Positions 36,101 to 46,200 of a DNA stretch of 64,000 nt are shown here, in pieces. The stretch lies in contig NC_039359.1 of the NCBI RefSeq assembly GCF_003573695.1, positions 73,913,292 through 73,977,291 on the forward strand. The letters run 5' to 3'. Under the pieces are notes generated by a model, which saw only the letters and a list, made by a program, of their open reading frames with translations, did not search any database and was not told the origin of the DNA. The stretch is from Papaver somniferum (lineage: Eukaryota > Streptophyta > Magnoliopsida > Ranunculales > Papaveraceae). The translations under genes were made by a program, and so were the position numbers. Position 1 is the stretch's first letter. Every line of letters begins with the position of its first letter.

Positions 36101-37149
36101 TCGAGCTTCCTACTCAATAAAGTGCAACAACCAAAATTGATGTTAAAGGAAAAGGTCCGGTATTTCTCTCTAAACAACAAGAAAGAAGCAAAGTTGTTTT
36201 TAAAGGAAATTGTTGCAAAGAAAGTGGGAAAACAAATGATGGAGTTAAAGATAAAGGTTCCTATGTCGGTCCCGAGGTTTCCTCCCAAGATAGTTCAATA
36301 AAAAGACTAGTTGGTAAAGTTAGTGTTAAACAATTAGCAAGGAACAATGGAAAGAGTCTGATGGTTGAAAAATTTTTGTCAAGTGGTGAGAAGGAGAAGG
36401 AGAAGATTTTTATAAAAGGAGTTCCTAAACCACCACCTAGAGATGAGAATGGTCGATATAGACGGAACTATTACATTCGCTATGAATATTACCTTCGTTT
36501 TTTCCCCGACTTTATTCGTGATTATATCAAGGCCACAGACGATGTTCATGGTGATGGGAATTGTGGTTACCACGTCTTCGTGGAGCAACTTGGACCCTTT
36601 GAAGACGCGATAGGGTGGGGTTGTGACCAAGTTACTTACGTAAGGCAAAAATGCATAATGGAATTACGTGGTTACCGCGACTTCTATAAGCCGATGACGA
36701 GAGTTGAAAGAGACGAAACTGATGAGGTGTTAAATGAGAGCTTCACAAAAATGGAAAGGAGGTTAACCGATAATATATGTTTGAAAAGGGAACTTTAGAT
36801 GCGCATGCCTATATGTGGCCAACTACTCGCCAACGCATTCAATTGCGTCATTCATTTAATCTCCAGAGACATGAGCCATACATTTACACCAACAAGAATA
36901 CCGTTTGACGAAGATTTGTCAATAACAAAAATTGTTTTCATGGGGCACGTGGATGGAAATCATTACATCGGCCTCCAATTGCATGATGGAAGCCCATTAC
37001 CTCCATTGTGGAGGGAATTTGGTTGTGATGGTGAACTCCCCAAGACTTAGTGCAATCGATTTGATAAAAGGATTGAATTATGGAAGGCCATAATGTTGTC
37101 TATGCCGAAACAACTCATAGTTATGACCGATGATGAAGAGGATGCTTAA
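33127..37149 (+). pseudogene. MULE transposase (FAR1-MULE-SWIM) fused to OTU protease
   Basis: Exon 1 is 33127-33327 and exon 2 is 33944-37149, with the intron in phase 0 (CAG/GTATAC donor, TTCCAG acceptor). Together they would encode about 1,130 residues. Visible in order: a FAR1-type DNA-binding region (CECSGQHIS, KKTRCPFKLQF, GSHNHP); an RNase-H-fold transposase core (MDCIYKTNKFEMPLLNFVG, VIITDKEQSLLNAI, LLFTFHLWKSI); a SWIM zinc finger (CVCPN ... GLPCRHVIA); a basic linker; and an OTU cysteine protease with DGNCGYHVF (catalytic Asp/Cys) near 36550 and GNHYIGLQL (catalytic His) near 36957. OTU enzymes remove ubiquitin-like modifiers. Lesions: TAA at 33989, 35242, 35560, 35653 and 36118, TAG at 36796 and 37048, and a one-base loss near 34536. 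The downstream frame is otherwise open, so fusion in the ancestor is likely. Confidence 0.85.
33328..33943 (+). repeat. motif array filling transposase intron 1
   Basis: About 20 copies of TTACGGTTGGT or ACCAACCGTAA (one or two mismatches allowed) lie between 33421 and 33895. The two orientations alternate almost perfectly, so neighbouring copies can pair as hairpins. The exon boundaries lie just outside the array. Confidence 0.9.
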
Positions 37150-37340
37150 ATTTTTCAAGTCTTGGTAAAATATATTTTTTATTTTTTATTTTGGTATTTT
37201 GACTAAATGTGATATGATTAAAAGTGACAATATCATATCTATTTGATTCACGTTATGAATGAAGTATTTTGTTCAATTAATATATATCAAATTCAAGTAT
37301 GTTGAGCTAATATCAATAGGAGGCAAGGTTTCAGGATTAT

Positions 37341-37525
37341 TTACGGTTGGTGACTAGATTCAATAACCAACCGTAAGTAGCTTCAGAAACAAATTTTGAC
37401 TGCCATTTGCATTTACGGTTGGTATCGATAACACAGTTACCAACCGTAACTAGCTCTAGAAACAAATTCTAACTTCCATTTGCAGTTACGGTTGGTATCG
37501 ATAATACAGTTACCAACCGTAACTA
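37341..37525. repeat. three-unit hairpin array after the transposase gene
   Basis: TTACGGTTGGT starts at 37341, 37413 and 37486 (72-73 bp period). Each copy is paired about 20 bp later with ACCAACCGTAA. The units share GAAACAAATT and TTCCATTTGCA spacers, so this part is a recent tandem duplication. Confidence 0.9.
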
Positions 37526-37757
37526 ACCCTGACACCAAATACAAAGCAATTATAAGTAATTTAAAACCATTAAACCATGTTCATTACTAAACCAACACTA
37601 CAACCATTAAACCATTACAAATATAAATGACACTACAACTCATTCATTCATGCGACTTAAAAAGATACCAATATCCGGGTCTACGGGTGCGATAGAAGTC
37701 TTTAAGGATGTTTAAATGAGGTAAGTATTGAAAATTCGACCTTTTCCACCGTCTCCA

Positions 37758-38069
37758 TTATTGAATAGATCTCTCTAAAACTTCAGCGTCAGTTTCACCC
37801 CTTAATCGTATTTCACCCATAATACGAACTAATGCTATAAATTCTTTAACGTTATCCCGAATAGTTCCATATCGAACATACAACATAATTCCATCGCGGT
37901 TATTAGGGTTACCTGTTTCGGAACAAAAGTTTTCAAAAAGAGTTCTCAAATAACTTGTACTCACAAAACCACATCGACGTCGTTCTTCCCCTCTTTTTGG
38001 ATAGCATAGAACAAAGTTGCGGCAAATACATAAATCTTCTTCCAAAGTGAATTCAGGGTTTAGAGCCAT
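37758..38069 (-). CDS. small Myb/SANT-like protein, 103 aa
   Basis: An intact frame starts with an ATG at 38069. FTLEEDLCICRNFVLCYP resembles the first helix of Myb/SANT-like domains found in NAM-associated plant proteins and Harbinger ORF1 products. YLRTLFENFCSETGNPNNRD, VRYGTIRDNVKEFIALV and RGETDAEVLERSI fit the later helices of the same fold (usual pattern W-x-x-I-x-x-x-V-x-x-F, then SG-x-x-E/D). It would bind DNA. Relatives are usually longer, so it may be a minimal domain or a truncated gene. It is flanked on both sides by motif arrays inside E1 and has the only undamaged frame of the element. That makes it a candidate array-binding factor (inference). The family assignment is moderate. 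Confidence 0.6.
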   Translation of the reverse strand: MALNPEFTLEEDLCICRNFVLCYPKRGEERRRCGFVSTSYLRTLFENFCSETGNPNNRDGIMLYVRYGTIRDNVKEFIALVRIMGEIRLRGETDAEVLERSIQ

Positions 38070-38289
38070 AATCTAGTTTAAGGTAAGAGATGATTCATGT
38101 AGAAGTGTAACTTCTAGCAAGGATGATAAGTATATATATACATATAAACAAATGAAGTTGTTAGTGCAAGGACATTTCAATAACGGATCTATTTTTTGAA
38201 AATGAAGTTGTTGAAGGTCTCAACGGCTATATTTTCAAATTGCACAAGGACATGTCAGTGCAAACAATTATATTTTTTGTGGAAAAATT

Positions 38290-38740
38290 TTAGTTACGGT
38301 TGTTAACTGTAATCATCTTACGCACCATAACATTGAGGAATTTTGAATTCCTCAGTTACGGTTTGTAATGATTTACCAATTACAAACCGTAACTCTGGAG
38401 AAAACTGAATCCCAGAGTTGCGATTCTTTAGCCGCGAAGATTACCAACCGTAAATCTGTCAAAAACAAAATATACATAGTTACGGTTGGTTACAAAAATA
38501 AACACGAACCGTAATTCGTTAGATCCGAAAATTATAAGTTACAGGATGTTTTATCGGTTGGTTAAGGTGAAAGAGTTACGAACCGTAATCAAAGGTGAAA
38601 GAATTAATTATTAACCGTAACTTTAGCTACGGTTCATCTCGATAATTGGTTACGCACCGTAACTTAAGTTAGTAAAAAATACTTCTTCCAGTGTGTGTTA
38701 CGGTTCATTACAAAAATTAGTTACCAATCGTAATTGGCTT
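38290..38740. repeat. motif array between Myb-like and PMD genes
   Basis: About 15 copies of TTACGG(T/C)T-type and AACCGTAA-type words occur in both orientations. They are less regular than at 37.4 kb, and some have diverged to TTACGCACC or TTGCGATT. Confidence 0.85.
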
Positions 38741-38986
38741 TGTAACTCAAAATTTCAAACCAAAACTGTCACAAACAAACATACATATCCATAACTTCAA
38801 ATTCATAGATAATATTCATAAGTTTAAAATCCATAACTAACACAAATAACTTCAAATTCATAGTTAATATCCATATGCTAAATTCCATAAGCTAAAATCC
38901 ATAATTAACACACAACTATTAGTTTGTCATAATATCCATAAGTCGAAATTCATAACTAACCACACACAACTAACATTAATCCATAA

Positions 38987-41900
38987 CTAAGCATGGCGGC
39001 CAACACGACCCTTTTTGTTGGTGCTACCACCACCACGAGTTTTAGGACCATCACGACGACCACCGTGACTACCGCGACCGCCATCGCGACCACGGCCACC
39101 TCTTTGGCTAGTGCCCACACTGTGCACCTCCTTTTCATCATTTGTCTCTTCGATATAGATGAAGGTTGACGACGGCTACTACTCTCACTTCCAAGAGAGT
39201 TTCTACTCCTCTTTAAGCCTCTTTCTTCCGTGACCAACCCCTCATACAATTCTGCCATGTTTGGATTATGCATGTTCCTTATTTGGTCTTGCAAGATTTT
39301 TTGTTGATGAGCTTTAATCACACCATTACAACGGAGCATGAAGTCATGCTATTTGCCAAAGCTTGTCCTCGCTATTTCTATTCACATATCAAAAAGAGTG
39401 TTAAGAGATTATTTCATAATAATCATTAATCTTAGAATCCAAAATTATGAGGATAACAAAATTACGTACCGACATGAAATATAACTTCTTCCAAGTCAAA
39501 CCAAATAGACCATTTTTCTCTTTAGTCTCGTCGACCGCCTTCCTTTGAGCTATAGCCTCTTGAATATATGGCTGGGCCTCCGGATCATTATTGATCACAT
39601 ATGGATGACCAAAATGAGAATACCAAACCATGTAATCAGCAGCGCCTTCTTTCGTGTTGTTACAAGGAATTGCCTCTCCCGCTGAGAGTTGGTATCTTTC
39701 TTCATGCGGTTGTTCCAAACATTAACCGTTGGAGTTGGCCTGTAGTTGAGAAAAATGGTGGGGCCTTTTTTCTCGGATCCTTCCTTGGATAATTTGAAGT
39801 TTTTCTTTACAACCCTTTGTTGAATATGAGCAATTTGGCGTAGAGTTCAACGAGGATTGGTCATAACGTAACCTGTGGGATGATGCAATGGTTCACTGTA
39901 TCCTGCGGTCTCTGAGAACCTACGAACATCAACTCCATTTTCAATCCTCAAATAAGGGTCAAAGATAACATCTTCAACAGTGAAAGCATCTATTTTCTCC
40001 CGCATTTGAATGAGCTTCTCCTATTTGTTCCTTAGTTGTCTGCAGTGAACTTGAATTTCTTTCCCGTAGGGCCATAATCATGTTCTTCCCATTCAGTAGG
40101 AGGTCCCAGGCTCGGAAAGTGTTCATAAACCCATGCCTAAAAATAAATTAAGTATAAACAATTGACAAATGACTAAAAATATAACAAACTAAGAAAAATG
40201 TAACCAAACTGACCATTGGAAGCGCAACATTCCCGGCAATTTCAGTAGCTCCAACCCTAGAGGCCTTTCTTAGGCTGTCAAGTAAGTATGCAAGGGTTGC
40301 AGTGGCCCACGAATAATTTTTTATCTCGTCCAAATTCTTCAACAAGCATAGGTAATGAACATTCACCCTATTTCCCGAGTTATCGGGAAAGAAAACGGTC
40401 CCAAGAGAATACAACAAATAAGCTGTGGATGTACGCCTAATTGTTGTTTCATCAATCACCTGACCCGCCCTTTCCTTTGATGTTGTTCTTCAAACTTGGT
40501 CCTCAGATTCTTCAACAATAGATTTTTGATGATTTTGAGTTTATGTGGTTCAGCGGGGTCATAACCACCAGCCAACTGAAACTCCATCTCAGTTTCATCT
40601 TTCTCCCACCCAAGTGTTTCTTGAATAATGATATAAAGGTCAGTCCAAGACATGTTGTTGTCGAAACCTTCAAACACAGATTGTCCTTCAACTTCAAGGT
40701 CAATAATTTACCTCACATTGTCCGGCGTTATTGTAATCTCTCCTAATGGAAGATGAAACGTATCGATTTCAAGCCAATATCGTTCCCTGAAGGCAGAGAC
40801 CACAACACTATCATACTCTGATTGACAATGAAGAATTCCAGTCCCTAGTCTTGTACTAACCACTAGATTGCGAACCGAAGCACATTCTTTACTTAATGGC
40901 CAATGTTTACCCCTTTGACGCTTGAGCAATTCACTGCATCTTGCGTGGTCCTAAGAAACCAAATATACAAAAATATAAGCATATTATGGTGAACTGAAAT
41001 AAACAAACAAAATGTATCAAAATAATGAATGTTTCAAGAAAAGTAACAAAAAACATACCCTTGTCTGAAAGACTTTTGCGGACCAGGAAACGGTATAACC
41101 AAATAAGATTGAAGACTTATCTGGGGCCTCGCCCCAAGGTTTTTTATTCTTCTTCGGTGGAAACAACAAATCTTTGCCTTTAGGAATATGCATCCTTTCG
41201 GTGCAGGCTCCTTTCTCGGCTTCTTTTCTTTCTTTTGCCTTGGAGGTGCAGCTATAACTACCTCTGTTCCCTTGGTATTTTCTACCTCTTCATCATTTTC
41301 TTCCTCTTCCTTTTCTTCATCATTTTCTTCATCTTCCTCCTCTTCATCATTTTCTTCATCTTCCTCCTCTCCATCATCATCGGTTTCTTTAGATTCTTCT
41401 TCATCTTCATCATTATTAGTTTCTTCCTCTACAATTTCATTTTCGTTGCCTTCACAGTTAGTTTCGAATCCGACCTCTTCTTGATCATTATGTTCCACTC
41501 CTTCTAACTCAACTCCAGATTCAACCACAGGTTGTTCCCTCAACTTAATTTCAAACTTATTCTTCCTCTTCTTCTCATTATTGTGGATACCTCTATTATC
41601 TACCCCTAACTGCTTGTCACCGCGAGGGGTGGGCGTATGATCAATTGGGGTTAAGTTATTTCCTCTCTTGTTCTTCCTACACAAGCATTACAATTGATTG
41701 ATTTACTAAGGGTAAAACAAATAATATACACAACAAAAAAACAAAAAAAATTGGTGAGCATGCATAGTTACGGTTTGTAACCAATGAACAGAGACCAACC
41801 GTAGCATTTATACGGTTGGTAAATAGTGAATCGAGATCAACTGTATCAAACATATGGTTGGTAACTTATGTATCGGGATCAACCGTAGATAATCCATGGT

Positions 41901-42490
41901 TGGTATTTGATCTTATTTTACAACCGTAAGTTTTCTTTGGGCAAAAACTAAGATACAAGATGTTCTACGGTTGGTAAGGTTATTTGAGTTACAAGTCGTA
42001 ACTCAAATACGGTTGATAACACTGATGCAATTACAAACCGCAAAAATCAAATGAAAGTTACAGGACAATTTACGGTTCGTAACCGAAGAAACGAGACCAA
42101 CCGTAAGCTATTTACGGTTGCAAAAAAAAAACGTAACTGAACAATTTCTCATAAATTCAAGAACTTACGGTTGGTATTTCAGTTATAACGAACCGTAGCA
42201 TCAACCAAAACCATATTTACGGTTGAAATTGGAGTCTTTACCAACCGTAACTCACATTCAACAAAGATATTTCAGTTTCAATTTTGTTCCAAAACTCTAA
42301 TTTTTGATGCAAAACTAACTTAAATCAATACAATAAACTAAACCTTAACTGGTTTTTTGGAAACATACCTCAAAAAAGTCATTGTGCTTGATTTTGACGG
42401 TTGAGGAGTTTCAAATTGATGTTCTTGACCTAATGGAGGATTTGGTTCATTAGAACGGCTACAATCTTCGTCAACCTTCTTCTTCGGCAT
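38987..42490 (-). pseudogene. plant mobile domain (PMD) gene of E1, five exons, broken
   Basis: Inferred exons are 42369-42490, 41059-41676, 40214-40950, 39470-40136 and 38987-39377, all with GT-AG borders. Exon 1 starts MPKKKVDED. Exon 2 holds a long Glu/Asp tract. The PMD core has AFRERYWLEIDTFHLPLGEI, VFEGFDNNMSW, YLLYSLGTVFFPDNSGNRV, YSWATATLAYLLDSLRKAS and AWVYEHFPSLGPP. The last exon ends in an RGG-type tail (SQRGGRGRDGGRGSHGGRR). PMD proteins of plants (the MAIN/MAIL1 family) act in transposon silencing and gene expression, and PMDs are known inside transposons. Lesions include a frameshift near 41190, TAA at 40708, a frameshift near 40455, two shifts near 40050, TGA near 39860, one shift near 39710 and TAG near 39354. 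Confidence 0.82.
41677..42368 (-). repeat. motif array filling PMD intron 1
   Basis: About 20 copies of TTACGGTT-type and AACCGTAA-type words lie between 41768 and 42252, again mostly alternating in orientation. The intron has donor AG/GTATG and acceptor TGTGTAG. Thus both E1 genes carry the same array in their first intron. Confidence 0.88.
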
Positions 42491-42895
42491 CTCTAATATA
42501 GTTTTCAATCAATGATTATAAATTTTTCAAATCGCCGATCAATCGGGGACGATGAAAATTTCAATTTTAATGGAGGAGGAGAAAGGGAAGAGAAGAGAAA
42601 CTGTTTTGAAACTGTTTTGATTTTTCAGATTCAATTGGGTTAATAATGGGGAAGGACAATTCAGTCTTTTCAACCAAAAAAGGAAGGGTAAATTAGTCCA
42701 TTTAAGGTGAAAAGGGTAATCTAGTCAATTTACACTCCCTATAAGACGCCCCCTAACCAATAATAGGGACATTTCTATAACCCTTGCCGCCCCTCTAATG
42801 GAATATGCCACCCCTTTAACAGGATTGCTTTGAAAACTGACAGCCCACTTTATTGAACTCTTAGTGTAAAAACTCATTTTGGAATGTAGAAAATA

Positions 42896-43200
42896 CTCCA
42901 TCCCTTTCTAAAAAATAGGCAGGTTTCTTTTTTTGGGTATGTCAAAAAAATAGACTTGGTTCCATATGTGGAAAGTCAAATGTTATGATTTTACTACTAT
43001 ACTCATAGATGGACCACTTCTCTCTCTCCATTTTCTCTCCTAATACAAAAAGGGGACCACTTCTCTCTTCTCTTTCTCTAATAACAATGAATAGGGACCA
43101 AATGATAGATTAGGAAAAAACATGGAAAAATGGTGCTAATGATTAGTTTTCTTAATTTTTGTGAAAATCAAACAAGCCTATTTTTTAGAAATGGAGGGAG
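42896..43200. mobile_element. Stowaway MITE, copy A (305 bp)
   Basis: The ends CTCCATCCCTTTCTAAAAAA and the inverted TTTTTTAGAAATGGAGGGAG are flanked by TA on both sides. This is the Tc1/mariner-derived Stowaway form. It is inserted 60 bp outside E1. Copy B, at 58688, is in the opposite orientation. Confidence 0.85.
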
Positions 43201-43202
43201 TA

Positions 43203-46200
43203 CAATCCAAGACCCCAACCAAATTTTTGGCACCTGTGCCTCCCAACAGATATTCCAATTTCCCACCAATTAGAAAATGAACTCTTGAACTTGCTTTTGC
43301 CCGGGTTTTCTCCATCACACTGACCAGCACTAGAATCTGGTGCACATGTTGGATATCCAGCGCCCCGGGTTGTTTGATGTGAGACTTAGGATGCTTTTTA
43401 AAAAAACTAGTTTGTCACCGCACGGGTTTGTTTTTAGTTAAATCATATACTTATTAGAATTTATCCTAAAAAAAAAAGTTTAAAATAAACTTTTAATGGG
43501 ATAAATTTTTTATTAACAAAAATGAAGTTAACTTATCCAATAATATTAACAAAAAAAAAAGTAAATTATTAATGGGATAGATTCTTTTTTGTTTTTCCTA
43601 AGATCACTGTTTTACAATGCGGAGAATTACACTTTTACCCATTGGTAATCCCAATACATAGAACGCTTTCATAAACCACCCAATTCCCAGTAGGGACATT
43701 TTTTTTTACTCAGAAAGGACAAAAATTTATTAAAAGCAAATACATCACTAAGAAAGTAATGGAATTGTTCAAAGCACTTCCCTACGGTGCAACAAAATTA
43801 TGGATTTGCAATCAATTATTGTCAGAGCCTACAGTGCTTAATCCATCCCCATGAACAGATTAAAAGTGCGGCTCCCATCTTTTCTCAAAATATTGATTTT
43901 ATTTGAATTTGTGGAGCTCATACTTTTATTTTTTTAATATACTTTTGTCTCTCCAACATAGGGAGAACCTACAGGTTGTATCTGGGACTAACAACCCTAA
44001 AATATAATATCCTTATTGTTATTATCAAAACAAATCAACTAAGGATGTGATTTAGTTCTGCCTCTCCCTGTATTGTTCACCAAAGAATAACCTGCAAGAG
44101 GAAAATGTCTTTAATTTATGCATTGCATTCTATTCTCAACAAATGATATATAAACTTAGCTTGAAAAGATAAGCTAAACTAAGATTCTCAAACCATAATT
44201 CAAAGACTTACAAAAAAAAAAAAATTAAAAAGAAAGAGAGAGGGGCAAATAAATAAATCAGTAGAGGAATTAGCCCGATCCCAGATTAAATGCCATAATG
44301 GAAGCATGTGCAGTAATGACCTTTAGAGGCCGCCTATACATCAATGACCCGCTTTAGGCAATTTGGATATCCATCATCTATTAATGAGGCAAGGAAGGTC
44401 TTTCTCTGATTCGATCGCAATGAGTATTTATACTACATGCACATACAAAAGAGTTTAGGTCTAAAATACGTTGAACTTTAGCACAAACAAACCATTCAAT
44501 AAAAGATACCCTATTAGCTTCTGAATAGATACAATGTAAGATGTGTCACCCAAAGCTAAAAATTGGATTTTGTTGGAACGTACAGACTCTGCCACACGCA
44601 AAAATGAAAAAATTGCATTCTATCTTAATCCATGAGAAAATTTTCCACACATTTTCGACTCAGATAAAAAATAAAAATATAAGGTAATAATAATCATCTA
44701 ATATATAAAATAACAACAAATCATGGTTTATGAAGAAGAAGATTGAAAGAAACCAACTCTTTTTGCATACTCTCGATGGCCTATGTATTTTTGCTTATGA
44801 TTCATAAAAGAATAATCAAGATCCTTGCTAATTCTTTTTGCAATATGATATATATACACCAAATTTATATTAGCAACAAAAGAATTCCTGACTTCGTCGA
44901 TCAGAAAAGATTGTAGCTCGCTTTAATGTAAATTTCAAAAATATTGTCAAATACATGCAAACTCGTGTAAACAAAAGTTCAGCTTAAGTTTCAGTAGTTA
45001 AAGAACAGATTTAAAGAATAATCAAGAATAATCAAAGGAAAGATATATAGAGAAGCACAAGCCATATTATTAGGAATACTGACACTCTTAGAACCAGACG
45101 AAAAAAAGAACAATGGAGATGTTAAATATCATATCAGTAACATTATTAGGAAAGAACAAATAATTAATGTCAAAGCTTAACTTCAGTAAGTGTACCTGAA
45201 GAGATAAAAAGGGCGACAACAACACCTATAAAATGAAAATGTCTTCTGAAATCATTGAACTAAACAATCCCAACTCTGATAGGTTGAGAAGTTTTCTTTT
45301 TTTTTTGCGTAGATGAGTAGCCTGCATTGAAAAAAAATGTGAGGTATAACAGTCATAAATGTTAAGTTACAGTTTACAGTTTCCAGATTTCTTACCCGTA
45401 CAGGTTGTATCAATGCATTTTCTTTTCTTTTTGATAACTTTTCATGAGTTTTCGTTGAATGTTGTGCTTGTTGACCGACTAAAACTTTGTCTTGTCGATA
45501 TACTTGTTCGGAATCTATGGCTTGTAGGTGGCTTGTTTTTTTTTTGCTTCTTTTTGTCTACGTGCTGGCTGTCCCAAGCACCTTGCCTGTAAATTTTGGT
45601 CACAAAATTTCCGTCTAGTGTTACTAAATTTGTGTTTTAACAGATTTTTTTATTTTCATTAGCAATGATTTGTGAGGCTCAGATGATCAGTTGGTCTGCA
45701 TAAGGTCTGGAGATAGCAACGATTTGTATTAAACCATTAAGATAACATAAAAAACTCAGAAAATTGATTTTGTTGTCAAGAAAAATTAAGATATAGTTAT
45801 AAAAAGAAGGGGACTACTGCCTACTTTCTTACCCGTTAAGGAAATCGACTACATGAACTTGATGACCATTACTTCAAATCCTCCCCTGGCTAATACATAT
45901 ACATGTTTTCGTATTTATCAGTGGAAATAAAAATAAAAAAACTAAAATATTATTTAGATTTAAGTTCTTATTAATTTCAGACTCAAGATCTCTCAAACCA
46001 ATAAAATTGATTAGTCTACCAACAACCAAATTGTTAAAAGAGAAAATGAGCGAAGAACAATCATACAAACATGATCAGTAATAAAATTGAACAAACCTTT
46101 ATTTTTCTGAATGAATAATAATTAGCAAAACGCGTTTGATGCATCAAAAGACCTGCAAAACAAAACATAAAAATTGTTTTTCATATCGGAATGACAACAA

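Larger units (their letters stand above)
32869..42827. mobile_element. E1: 10 kb Mutator-like element with transposase-OTU, Myb-like and PMD genes
   Basis: Terminal inverted repeats are 22 bp and match at 20 positions. The left begins CAATCCCGTTAAAGGGGCGG (32869) and the right, reversed, begins CAATCCTGTTAAAGGGGTGG (ending 42827). An 8 bp direct duplication CTTTGAAA flanks it (32861-32868 and 42828-42835). The left gene (plus strand) encodes a MULE transposase fused to an OTU protease. On the minus strand are a small Myb/SANT-like gene and a large plant-mobile-domain gene. The two large genes start just inside opposite ends and converge, as mudrA and mudrB do in maize MuDR. Four motif arrays occupy the introns and spacers. 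Most coding frames now contain stops or frameshifts, so it is probably not autonomous. Confidence 0.88.

Noticed and set aside
41188..41507. Ser- and Phe-rich open frames on the plus strand
   Set aside because: They are antisense to the acidic tract of the PMD gene.
33421..42252. Regularly repeated short words resembling a CRISPR array
   Set aside because: The genome is plant, the repeats alternate in orientation, and spacers are repeated, not unique.
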